Assembly (NCBI GenBank): GCA_017560125.1
Contig: JAFYOS010000029.1
Coordinates: 62,001 to 126,000, forward strand
Reading direction: 5' to 3'
Source: Bacteroidaceae bacterium
Lineage (GTDB): Bacteria; Bacteroidota; Bacteroidia; Bacteroidales; Bacteroidaceae
Length of the DNA stretch: 64,000 nucleotides
Shown here: piece after piece, positions 8,300 to 16,937 of the stretch
Layout of the letters: every line of letters starts with the position of its first letter
Numbering within the stretch: the first letter of the stretch is position 1
Made by a program: the position numbers and the translations under genes
The notes under the pieces: generated by a model
Told to the model about the DNA's origin: nothing
Databases searched by the model: none
What the model saw: only the letters and a program-made list of their open reading frames with translations

Positions 8300-8363
8300 C
8301 CCGGAAAGAATTTTGCAGTGAAAGAAAATAGATTGAAATAAAATTATTTAATTTGTAACTATT

Positions 8364-9053
8364 ATGGAAAAGATTATTAAAGCAGAAAAGATTAAGAAGG
8401 CCTTCCGCACAGAGGAGCTTGAAACATGGGCGTTGAATGGTGTAGATTTCGAAGTGGCTAAAGGCGAATTTGTGGCAATTATGGGCCCGTCCGGTTGTGG
8501 AAAATCTACCTTGCTCAATATATTAGGCCTGTTGGATAACCCCACCGAGGGCTCTTACTATCTTAACGGCACCGACGTTGCCAGCTTCACCGAGGAGCAC
8601 CGCACCGACCTGCGCAAGGGAGTGATAGGTTTTGTTTTCCAGAGCTTCAACCTTATCGACGACCTTAACGTATTCGAAAACATTGAGCTGCCGTTGCTCT
8701 ACATGGGCATTCCCAAGAAGGAGCGCAAAGAGCGTGTCGAAGCGGCAATGGAACGCATGGATATTGTTCACCGCTCGAAGCATTTCCCCCAGCAGCTATC
8801 CGGTGGACAGCAGCAGCGTGTGGCAATTGCACGCGCAGTGGTTGCCGCCCCCGAAATAATCCTCGCCGACGAGCCCACGGGTAACCTCGATTCCAAGAAC
8901 GGTATCGAGGTGATGGAGCTGTTGCGCCGTCTGAACAGCGAGGGCACTACAATAGTCATGGTGACCCACTCGCAGCGCGACGCCTCGTATGCCGACCGCA
9001 TAGTAAACCTCTTCGACGGCGAAGTAACCCTCGAAACCACCAAGAACATTTAG
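8364..9053 (+). CDS. ABC transporter ATP-binding protein (MacB/LolD type)
   Basis: 229 residues with all ABC motifs: Walker A GPSGCGKS at 41-48, Q-loop (FVFQSFNL), signature LSGGQQQR, Walker B IILADEPTG with D-loop NLDS, and the switch histidine in VMVTHSQ. Length and motifs match the LolD/MacB/FtsE subgroup that partners FtsX-fold permeases. It is the only ATPase in an operon with three permeases, so it must either serve all of them or the permeases act as hetero-oligomers. The first permease starts 12 bp downstream. Confidence 0.95.
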   Translation: MEKIIKAEKIKKAFRTEELETWALNGVDFEVAKGEFVAIMGPSGCGKSTLLNILGLLDNPTEGSYYLNGTDVASFTEEHRTDLRKGVIGFVFQSFNLIDDLNVFENIELPLLYMGIPKKERKERVEAAMERMDIVHRSKHFPQQLSGGQQQRVAIARAVVAAPEIILADEPTGNLDSKNGIEVMELLRRLNSEGTTIVMVTHSQRDASYADRIVNLFDGEVTLETTKNI

Positions 9054-9065
9054 TCACCTGTAGCC

Positions 9066-11378
9066 ATGCTATTACATTATATTAAAATGGCATTTCGCCA
9101 GCTGCTGAAATACAAATTCCACACAATTGTGTCGGCACTCTGTATGGCGGTTGGACTGACAATAAACGGCTACATAGGCACAGCCGTAAAATGCCAGTTT
9201 ACAGATAGAACTTTAGTCAGCATCCCCAAAAGGAGCGGGGAGACGACAACTTATGCCGAATATAAAGATATAGTTGATAAGGGCATCGAGGGAGTGTGCA
9301 GATTCCACACCCACGACTATACACATGAAAAACTGTTGGCCTACAGCGACAATGTAGAAGAACTTTATCCCATTAGGGCAAGAGGTATTTCGAACGATTT
9401 TTTCAGGAACCACTACGACCCGCGAGGCTCTTTGGTACTTTCAGGACGCGACTCCATCGGTGAAGATGAGATTCTTATAGCACGGCAGTTGGCTGAGAGG
9501 ATTTTCGGTGAGAAGGACCCCATTGGCCGCACCCTTACGTTGCTGAATGATACATTAAGCAACGACGACAGCCGCAAAGAGAAATTCTACTCCGGAAAAA
9601 GCTACCGCATTGCCGGTGTCTGCGAGAATATCTACACAAACGGCCATCAGTGGCAGATATATGTGCCTATGCACGACAAGGGCGAATGTGCAATGGTCTA
9701 TGGCTATTTAAAGGATGGCTATTCAGTCAACGAGGTACGAAAGGCTATCGACGAGGTAGAGTGGCGTTCGGCTGATGACGGCAAGCCATACGGTATGATA
9801 GCAATCCAACAGAATTACGACAGTGATTTTTGGCTGTCGATGGTGCTGCTTGTACTATTCTCGCTGCTGATATTCGCCACAGGACTCATCAACTTCATGA
9901 AGTTCGTGATACAGATGTTCTACTCTCGACAGCGTGAACTTGCCCTGCGCAAATGCCTCGGCTCGAACAACCGCGGACTCTATATGCTGCTGGCGAGCGA
10001 AGTATTTATAATGCTCACAGTGTCGTTCTTCCTCTCCTGCATAACCAGCGAGCTTTCTGTGATGTATCTCGATTATCTGAACGTGGATATATTCGACGAA
10101 ATTCCCATGAGGATGATAATCCCCGTGCAGCTGCACACTGCGATAATGGCATTTATCGTTTCGCTTGCAGCCATTTTCCTGCCCATAATGAAACTGCGTC
10201 GCGCGAGCATGCGCGGGGCACTTATGCGCCACCGTCAGGGGAACAAGATGCGCAACTTCATGATAGGGCTTCAGTTTGCGGTAGCCATCATCAGTTTCTC
10301 GTTCCTTGCCCTTGCATTGCAGACGGAGAAAGCCGAGTGCGGCCGTCACGAAGAGCAATTGTCCGAGGAGGAACTTGAACGCATTCTTGTCATCGGCAAC
10401 CTACAGCACAATTGGGAGCAGATAAGGCCGTTGCTCGAAAAATTGCCCATCGTAGAGGAATTTACTTACAGTAGCAATGAGAATATGCGCAAGTCTGCGT
10501 TAAACGCTCAAAAACTGTATGTGAACAACGACTCCATCTATGCCGACCTTATAGCATACGGCAATCCATCGTACTTCAAATTCTTCAAACTGCCGGTGGA
10601 TGGCAAGATTGTTCCGCCCGATGCCAATTATGTGTATATCGACAGGAAACTGCACCAAGCGCTGCTCGCCGGCGGCACATACGACGGAACAGTGGAGGTG
10701 GAAGATGGACGCAAATATCCCGTTGCCGGAGTGATAGACAAGGTATTTACAAGGGATTGGGACAATGTATATGTAAGCGGCCACGGATATGTATCGACCG
10801 CAGGAAGTATTTTCTTTGTATCTCAGCTGGGACTTACATTCTACTACCGCATAAAGGATGGAGTTTCGATGAAAGAGGCACACAAGGCATTCGAAAAAGA
10901 GTTCTATAAGTTCGTCCCAAAGACATTCGAAATTGAGATTCCTACACTGAAGGAGATTAACGACGATCTCAACAAAATCAACAGAATGATGAAGCACGTT
11001 GCATACATCATGGCCTTCATAAGCCTATTAGTTGTGGTGCTGAGCATCTACTCTACAATAGCACTCGATGCTACCACCAAACAGAAAGAGATTGCAATCA
11101 GAAAGATAAACGGTGCCCGTAAGGGTGATATTCTCAGACGCTTTGTAGTGCCGTATGCCACAGTGTACTCCGTTACGTTCCTTATTGTCTATCCGCTGTT
11201 AGCCAGCTTCTACATAAGCGTTACGGACGGCAACGGTCGTATGATAAGCACAGGAATAATATTTGCCATAGGTGCAATGATATATTTCGGCATAATGGCC
11301 TTGATTGCCGTTGTAACGTGGCATAAGATAAAGATGATTATGGGTATCAATCCTGCCGAGGTTGTTCGCAGGGAATAA
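9066..11378 (+). CDS. ABC transporter permease, FtsX/MacB-like, copy 1 of 3
   Basis: 770 residues. Eight predicted transmembrane helices (near 18-40, 257-280, 308-330, 355-378, 398-420, 645-668, 695-715, 732-755) form two FtsX modules. Each FtsX module follows a large periplasmic MacB-like core (about 45-250 and 425-640). Conserved cytoplasmic coupling segments follow the second and sixth helices (SRQRELALRKCLGS and TTKQKEIAIRKINGARKGD). By family these are mechanotransmission transporters that push or pull substrates (peptides, lipids, antibiotics) from the periplasm through TolC without moving them across the inner membrane. Copy 2 starts 11 bp downstream. Substrate unknown. Confidence 0.9.
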   Translation: MLLHYIKMAFRQLLKYKFHTIVSALCMAVGLTINGYIGTAVKCQFTDRTLVSIPKRSGETTTYAEYKDIVDKGIEGVCRFHTHDYTHEKLLAYSDNVEELYPIRARGISNDFFRNHYDPRGSLVLSGRDSIGEDEILIARQLAERIFGEKDPIGRTLTLLNDTLSNDDSRKEKFYSGKSYRIAGVCENIYTNGHQWQIYVPMHDKGECAMVYGYLKDGYSVNEVRKAIDEVEWRSADDGKPYGMIAIQQNYDSDFWLSMVLLVLFSLLIFATGLINFMKFVIQMFYSRQRELALRKCLGSNNRGLYMLLASEVFIMLTVSFFLSCITSELSVMYLDYLNVDIFDEIPMRMIIPVQLHTAIMAFIVSLAAIFLPIMKLRRASMRGALMRHRQGNKMRNFMIGLQFAVAIISFSFLALALQTEKAECGRHEEQLSEEELERILVIGNLQHNWEQIRPLLEKLPIVEEFTYSSNENMRKSALNAQKLYVNNDSIYADLIAYGNPSYFKFFKLPVDGKIVPPDANYVYIDRKLHQALLAGGTYDGTVEVEDGRKYPVAGVIDKVFTRDWDNVYVSGHGYVSTAGSIFFVSQLGLTFYYRIKDGVSMKEAHKAFEKEFYKFVPKTFEIEIPTLKEINDDLNKINRMMKHVAYIMAFISLLVVVLSIYSTIALDATTKQKEIAIRKINGARKGDILRRFVVPYATVYSVTFLIVYPLLASFYISVTDGNGRMISTGIIFAIGAMIYFGIMALIAVVTWHKIKMIMGINPAEVVRRE

Positions 11379-11389
11379 TTTTACGGACT

Positions 11390-13693
11390 ATGTTTACACA
11401 TTATATAAAAATGGCATTTCGCCAGCTGGCGAAATATAGGTTCCACACGATAGTGTCGGCGCTATGTATGGCGGTGGGATTGACCATTAACGGCTACATC
11501 AGCTATATCATCAAGTCGCAGCTCGTTTATACTGATACTGTTACGGTGATGAAGGTAAATGGCAACACCACTACATATGCCGAATATAAAGATATTGTTG
11601 GGCGCGGCATCGATGGGTTATATGGTTTTTATACCTACGAAGGCCAATGCGGAAACTTGTTGGCATATAACGACAATGTCGAGAAGCTTTATCCGGCGCT
11701 GATTGAGGGCGTTTCGCACGATTTTTTCAAATACTATCGCGACCAGCGCAGTTCATTGGTCATATCGGGTAACGACACCTTGGGCGAGAATGAGATTATG
11801 ATATCGTACAAGCTTGCCGATAAGATTTTTGGTGAAAACGACCCCATAGGACAGACCCTTACATTGGTGGACGATACGGTAGCCACCACGCGCAGTTCGG
11901 GCACAAAATACTATGTAGGAAAAACCTACCGCATAGTGGGTGTGTGCGACAATGTAGAAATTAACAGAGGCGACTACCGTATATATATAACGCTGCACGA
12001 TGAGGCGGAGTGTCGCGCATTGGTCTATGCCCGCATCAAGGATGGTTATTCGACAGCGCAGGTAAATAAGCAAATAGGTGCAATGGAGTGGAAGGGTGCG
12101 AAAGATGCTAAGCCATACAGCCTGTCTGTTATTCCCATGTTCGATAGTGATTTATGGGTATTGATTGCGCTGCTTGTAATCTTCTCGTTGATGATATTCG
12201 TTACCGGATTGATAAATTTCATGAAATTCATGATACAGATGTTCTACTCGCGACAGCGTGAGCTTGCTCTGCGCAAGTGCCTCGGTTCGGGTAACCGCGG
12301 GCTTTACATGCTGCTGGCGTGCGAGGTGTTCATCATGCTTGTCGTGTCGTACCTTTTATCGTGTGTGACAAGCGAGCTGTCATTGATATATCTCAATTAT
12401 ATCAGCTTTGAATTCTTCGACGAGGTTACACTGGGCGCGCTGCTATCCATACAGGCTGAAACGACTGTAATTGCACTGCTCGTGGCGTTTGTGGTGATAC
12501 TTTTACCCATCATCAAATTGCGTCAAGCAAGCATACGTGGCTCTTTGCTACGCCGTCGCCGTGGAAACAAGATGCGTTATTTCATGGTAGGGCTTCAGTT
12601 CTTGGTGGTCATCGTCAGCTTCTGCTTTTTGGCCATTGCCATGCACCACGAGAGGAAAGGGCGCTCCCACTTCGAGGGGCATATATCTGGAAAGGAGCTT
12701 AACAGAATATTCCGCATCTATGCTACTAATCGCAATTGGGACGACATACGTCCTTTGCTCGAAAAATTGCCTATAGTAGAGGAATATACATCGTGCCAGG
12801 CCGAAAATCTTAGTAAGAGCACCATACACTACGAAAAAATATATGTGGGTGGCGATTCCATTCATGCAACTACCATAGCCTATGGTGCCCCTAGTTATTT
12901 CAGCTTTTTCAATATCCCGGTCGATGGAAAGATTGTCGCCGACGAAGCAAGCAACTATGTGTATATAGATAGGAAACTACATAACAGCATGCTCGAGCAT
13001 GGCAATTACGATGGAACGGTGGAGCTGTCCCATGGACGCAAATATCCCGTTGCCGGCATCATCGATTATGTATTTACCGATGACAATCACACATTTTATG
13101 CAAGCGGCTATGGCAATGTGAAGAGCAGTGGATCTATTTATTTTGTGAGCCCGCAAAGAGAAATTTTCTACTACCGCATAAAAGATGGCGTGCCTTTGAA
13201 AGAGGCGCGAAAGGCTTTCATCGATATTTACTATAAATTTATTCCAAACACCTTCGATGTGGAAATAAATACGTTTGCTGAGGTGCTCGATGAGATGAAT
13301 GCAGTGAACAGAACGCTCAAGCATGTAGCATATCTAATGGCGTTCATAAGCCTGTTGGTGGTGGTCATGGGTATTTACTCGACCATATCGTTGGATGCCA
13401 CCACCAAGCAGAAAGAAATTGCTATCCGAAAGATTAACGGTGCTCGCAGGGGTGATATCCTCAGGCGCTTTACGAAGCCCTATTTCATAACCTTTACCGT
13501 TACCTTCCTGGTCGTTTATCCGCTGCTAATCTCCTTGTTAAACACGATTACATTGGGCATGAGCGCGGGTGACCTTCTTGCCATAGGCGCCATGATATAC
13601 GTAGGCGTGTTGCTACTGCTTGCCCTTGTTACATGGCATCGTATAAAAATGATTATGAACGTGAACCCCGCCGAGGTCATTCGCCGGGAGTAA
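11390..13693 (+). CDS. ABC transporter permease, FtsX/MacB-like, copy 2 of 3
   Basis: 767 residues, same eight-helix double-FtsX architecture as its neighbours. The first ~45 residues and the coupling segments (MFYSRQRELALRKCLGSGN and TTKQKEIAIRKINGARRGD) are almost identical to copies 1 and 3, while the periplasmic cores differ strongly. This pattern (constant membrane parts, variable periplasmic parts) suggests duplicated transporters that share the ATPase and the adaptor but recognise different substrates or dimerise with each other. It lies in the middle of the operon, with no promoter or terminator visible in the 27-bp gap to copy 3. Confidence 0.9.
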   Translation: MFTHYIKMAFRQLAKYRFHTIVSALCMAVGLTINGYISYIIKSQLVYTDTVTVMKVNGNTTTYAEYKDIVGRGIDGLYGFYTYEGQCGNLLAYNDNVEKLYPALIEGVSHDFFKYYRDQRSSLVISGNDTLGENEIMISYKLADKIFGENDPIGQTLTLVDDTVATTRSSGTKYYVGKTYRIVGVCDNVEINRGDYRIYITLHDEAECRALVYARIKDGYSTAQVNKQIGAMEWKGAKDAKPYSLSVIPMFDSDLWVLIALLVIFSLMIFVTGLINFMKFMIQMFYSRQRELALRKCLGSGNRGLYMLLACEVFIMLVVSYLLSCVTSELSLIYLNYISFEFFDEVTLGALLSIQAETTVIALLVAFVVILLPIIKLRQASIRGSLLRRRRGNKMRYFMVGLQFLVVIVSFCFLAIAMHHERKGRSHFEGHISGKELNRIFRIYATNRNWDDIRPLLEKLPIVEEYTSCQAENLSKSTIHYEKIYVGGDSIHATTIAYGAPSYFSFFNIPVDGKIVADEASNYVYIDRKLHNSMLEHGNYDGTVELSHGRKYPVAGIIDYVFTDDNHTFYASGYGNVKSSGSIYFVSPQREIFYYRIKDGVPLKEARKAFIDIYYKFIPNTFDVEINTFAEVLDEMNAVNRTLKHVAYLMAFISLLVVVMGIYSTISLDATTKQKEIAIRKINGARRGDILRRFTKPYFITFTVTFLVVYPLLISLLNTITLGMSAGDLLAIGAMIYVGVLLLLALVTWHRIKMIMNVNPAEVIRRE

Positions 13694-13720
13694 TATGGTA
13701 CATTAAATTATACAGAAAAT

Positions 13721-16033
13721 ATGCTATTACACTATATTAAAATGGCATTTCGCCAATTGGTGAAATATAAATTCCACACTATAGTATCGGCGCTTTGCAT
13801 GGCGGTGGGATTGACCATAAACGGCTACATAGGTAATATGGTACGATGCCAGTTCCTTGTCACTGAACAGGTCGATTTCGTTAAAAAAACCGATGAGTAT
13901 ATCACTGGTGCCGAGTATAAACAGATGGTTGCCAGTGGCATCGAAGGGGTGCACGGTTTTCACTCGCATAACATTCTCTGCGAGTGGCTGTGGGGTTACA
14001 CCGACGATGTGGAGCAGCTCTACGAAATAAGCGCAACCGGTGTGTCGCCCGAATTTTTCAGATATTATGTCGATCCGCGAGGTTCGCTGATGATATCGGG
14101 CCGCGACTCCATAGGCGAGAACGAGGTTATCGTGTGTGACGAATTGGCCACCTTGATCTTCGGTGACAGAAACCCCATTGGTGAAAGCCTTACCATGTTG
14201 CGTGATACGGTTATGCCCACCCGCTACGATTTCTATTCGGGTAAGACCTACCGCATAGTGGGTGTGTGCAAAAAACGCAGCAACGGCAATTTTAGGTACG
14301 AGGTTTATCTTCCTATTGCCGATGGCGACAGATGTGAATGTGTAAGAGCCTTTCGCAAGGATGGCTACTCGTGCAACGACATTCAGCGCGTTGTCGATGG
14401 CATCACTTGGAGGGCATCGAAGGATGCTGCTCCCTACGAGGTGACGGTGAAGAACAGGTACAATTACGACGCTGAATTTTGGTGCTCCATGGCGCTGTTT
14501 ACGCTCTTCTCGCTGCTGATATTTGCCACCGGACTGATAAATTTCATGAAGTTCATGATACAGATGTTCTACTCGCGACAGCGCGAGCTTGCCTTGCGCA
14601 AGTGCCTCGGCTCGGGTAACCGCGGGCTCTACCTGTTGCTGGCGTGCGAGGTGCTCATCATGCTTGCCGTGTCGTTCCTTTTATCGTGCATCACCACCGA
14701 ATTGTCTTATATCTACATGGGCTATCTCAATATCAGTATTGTGGAATTGACCTTGCCGATGCTTATTACCATGCAGTTGCAGACGACCCTTATTGCGCTT
14801 GCCGTTGCTCTTGTGGTTATACTGGTGCCCATATTGAAACTGCGTCGCACCGGCATGCGCGGCAGCCTGTTGCGCCATACTCCCGGCACCAAGATGCGCA
14901 ATTTCATGGTGGGGCTTCAGTTCTTCGTGGCTATCGTCTGTTTCGGTTTCCTGGGCGTGACGCTCAAGATGGAATCGGCCGAACGCGGCAGGCTCGAGGA
15001 CTATATGTCCGACGAGGAGCTCAATAGGATTCTTGTTCCAAGCAAATGGGTGAAAAACTGGGACGATATACGCCCCTTGCTCGAGAAACTGCCCATAGTG
15101 GAGGCTTACACCTACACCGAATGGGAAACCCGTCGCAAGCAGAGCTACAATTACGAAAAATTGTATGTGGGCGGCGATTCTATATATGCCGATGTGATAG
15201 CCTATGGCGGCGATGCGAGCTATTTCACCATGTTCAATATCCCCATGGAGGGCAAGGTCGTTTCGCCCGACGAGGAGGGCTATGTATATATCGACAAGAA
15301 GCTCCACAAAAGCCTGCTTGAGCGTGGCAATTACGATGGAACGATTATGCGCACCGGTGGACGTACATGCAGGGTGGCGGGCGTGCTCGACCGTTCGTTC
15401 ACCTACGATGGGCAGACTGTTTTTGCCGACCATCATGGAGAGGTTCCATTCAGTGGTTCAATATTTTTTGTGAACAAGGGTGACTATAATATGTACTACT
15501 ATCGCATAAAGGATGGCGTGTCGCTCGACGAGGCGCGAAAGGCATTCAAGGATGTGCACTATAAATTTATGTCATCGACATTCGATGTTCAGATAGAAAC
15601 GCTGAAAGAGAGTCTCGACGAACTGAATGCGTTTGGCAGAATGATGAAGTCGCTTGCCTACATCATGGCATTCATCAGCATGCTGGTGGTGATTATGAGT
15701 ATTTACTCCACAATATCGTTGGATGCCACCACCAAGCAGAAGGAGATTGCTGTCAGGAAGATTAACGGCGCTCGCGGCAGGGATATTCTGCGTCGCTTCG
15801 TCGTGCCCTATGTGATTATCTTCACTGTGACGTTCCTGGTGATCTATCCGTTGATAGCTATCATCTATTGGAGGGTTGCCGGCGCCTATTCGGATTTTAT
15901 GAGCGTGGGCTTTGTGATTGGCTATGGCGTTGCCATGTATGTAGGCATACTGCTACTGCTTGCCCTTGTTACATGGCACCGGATAAGGATGATTATGAGC
16001 GTGAACCCCGCCGATGTCATTCGCAGGGAGTAG
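13721..16033 (+). CDS. ABC transporter permease, FtsX/MacB-like, copy 3 of 3
   Basis: 770 residues, again two FtsX modules with eight transmembrane helices and two periplasmic cores. Motifs are as in copies 1 and 2 (FYSRQRELALRKCLGSGN, TTKQKEIAVRKINGARGRD). It ends with the same VNPADVIRRE tail as the others (VNPAEVIRRE, INPAEVVRRE). Last gene of the sigma-54-controlled efflux operon; a strong terminator follows 16 bp after the stop codon. The start ATG at 13721 aligns with the other two copies (M-LLHYIKMAFRQL). Confidence 0.9.
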   Translation: MLLHYIKMAFRQLVKYKFHTIVSALCMAVGLTINGYIGNMVRCQFLVTEQVDFVKKTDEYITGAEYKQMVASGIEGVHGFHSHNILCEWLWGYTDDVEQLYEISATGVSPEFFRYYVDPRGSLMISGRDSIGENEVIVCDELATLIFGDRNPIGESLTMLRDTVMPTRYDFYSGKTYRIVGVCKKRSNGNFRYEVYLPIADGDRCECVRAFRKDGYSCNDIQRVVDGITWRASKDAAPYEVTVKNRYNYDAEFWCSMALFTLFSLLIFATGLINFMKFMIQMFYSRQRELALRKCLGSGNRGLYLLLACEVLIMLAVSFLLSCITTELSYIYMGYLNISIVELTLPMLITMQLQTTLIALAVALVVILVPILKLRRTGMRGSLLRHTPGTKMRNFMVGLQFFVAIVCFGFLGVTLKMESAERGRLEDYMSDEELNRILVPSKWVKNWDDIRPLLEKLPIVEAYTYTEWETRRKQSYNYEKLYVGGDSIYADVIAYGGDASYFTMFNIPMEGKVVSPDEEGYVYIDKKLHKSLLERGNYDGTIMRTGGRTCRVAGVLDRSFTYDGQTVFADHHGEVPFSGSIFFVNKGDYNMYYYRIKDGVSLDEARKAFKDVHYKFMSSTFDVQIETLKESLDELNAFGRMMKSLAYIMAFISMLVVIMSIYSTISLDATTKQKEIAVRKINGARGRDILRRFVVPYVIIFTVTFLVIYPLIAIIYWRVAGAYSDFMSVGFVIGYGVAMYVGILLLLALVTWHRIRMIMSVNPADVIRRE

Positions 16034-16049
16034 CGCCTATGCTACAACA

Positions 16050-16079
16050 AAAGCACTCCGCATATTTGCGGAGTGCTTT
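16050..16079 (+). terminator. Strong Rho-independent terminator after the efflux operon
   Basis: Perfect 13-bp stem (16050-16062 with 16067-16079) around a TATT loop. The stem itself begins with A's and ends with TTT, so it can act in both directions. It separates the rightward efflux operon from the leftward rubrerythrin gene. Confidence 0.85.
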
Positions 16080-16113
16080 GCTTTATATTCCACCGTAGTG
16101 GTGCGATGTCGCA

Positions 16114-16776
16114 TTAGTAATTTTCTTTTCTTACCTCGAAGAAGCTCTGGCCATATTTGCACACGGGGCATACGCCGGGCGCCTTCTTGCTAATTACAAG
16201 GTGACCACATATGCGGCACTCCCACATAACCTGCTCGCCCTTTTCGAATACCTGCTGCATCTCAACGTTGTTGAGCAGCTTGCGGTAGCGCTCCTCATGA
16301 GATTTCTCGATGGCTGCTACGCGGCGGAACGATGCTGCAAGTGCAGTGAATCCCTCCTCCTCGGCATCCTTGGCAAAGCGGTCGTACATGTCGGTCCACT
16401 CGTAGTTCTCGCCCTCGGCTGCATGCAGAAGGTTCTCGGCTGTGTTGCCAATGCCGCCGAGCTCATCGTACCACAGACGGGCGTGCTCCTGCTCGTTGCG
16501 TGCTGTCTGCAGGAATATGGCTGCCAACTGGTCGTAGCCTTCGCGTGAGGCTATTTCGGCAAAGTATGTATATTTGTTGCGTGCCTGGCTTTCACCTGCA
16601 AATCCTTCCATCAGGTTCTTTTCGGTCTTGGTGCCGGCATATTTGTTCTTCTTGGGCTCCGATTCGATTACCTCATCGAAAAACGATGCGTTCTTTTTGC
16701 ATACGGGGCAGATGAAATCTGCACTCATTTCTCCTTGGTGGACGTATCCACAAATTTTACAGCGAAATTTTTTCAT
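16114..16776 (-). CDS. Rubrerythrin with rubredoxin-like domains at both ends
   Basis: 220 residues. An N-terminal rubredoxin-like knuckle pair ([10 protein letters not shown] at 5-14 and CPVCKK at ~23) is followed by a ferritin-like four-helix diiron domain (about 50-175) with ligand motifs [18 protein letters not shown] and [10 protein letters not shown]-terminal rubredoxin domain follows (CRICGHL near 187, CPVCKYG near 204). Canonical rubrerythrins have only the C-terminal rubredoxin and 'reverse' ones only the N-terminal one. The protein should reduce hydrogen peroxide in the cytosol of an anaerobe. Monocistronic, with a TATCTTTG -7 box at 16826-16833. Confidence 0.9.
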   Translation of the reverse strand: MKKFRCKICGYVHQGEMSADFICPVCKKNASFFDEVIESEPKKNKYAGTKTEKNLMEGFAGESQARNKYTYFAEIASREGYDQLAAIFLQTARNEQEHARLWYDELGGIGNTAENLLHAAEGENYEWTDMYDRFAKDAEEEGFTALAASFRRVAAIEKSHEERYRKLLNNVEMQQVFEKGEQVMWECRICGHLVISKKAPGVCPVCKYGQSFFEVRKENY

Positions 16777-16825
16777 AATCAGAATGTTATATTTATTGTT
16801 TGTTCTTTTTTATATTTGTTCACAT

Positions 16826-16833
16826 CAAAGATA
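16826..16833 (-). promoter_or_regulatory. -7 box (TATCTTTG) for the rubrerythrin gene
   Basis: TAnnTTTG match on the minus strand; predicted start near 16821, giving a ~45-nt leader before ATG 16776. No TTTG at the proper -33 distance. Confidence 0.45.
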
Positions 16834-16937
16834 TATACAAATTGGTAAATGCTTGCATAAATGAGTGAATATTTTTTTCACTTTGGGTGCGGGGCGTTTC
16901 GATGTTCGCCATGTAATTAAACAAAAACGGATGGGAA

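Noticed and set aside
9066-16033. Assembly artefact (triplicated permease)
   Set aside because: The three copies differ widely in their periplasmic parts and in spacers of 11 and 27 bp, so they are true paralogues.
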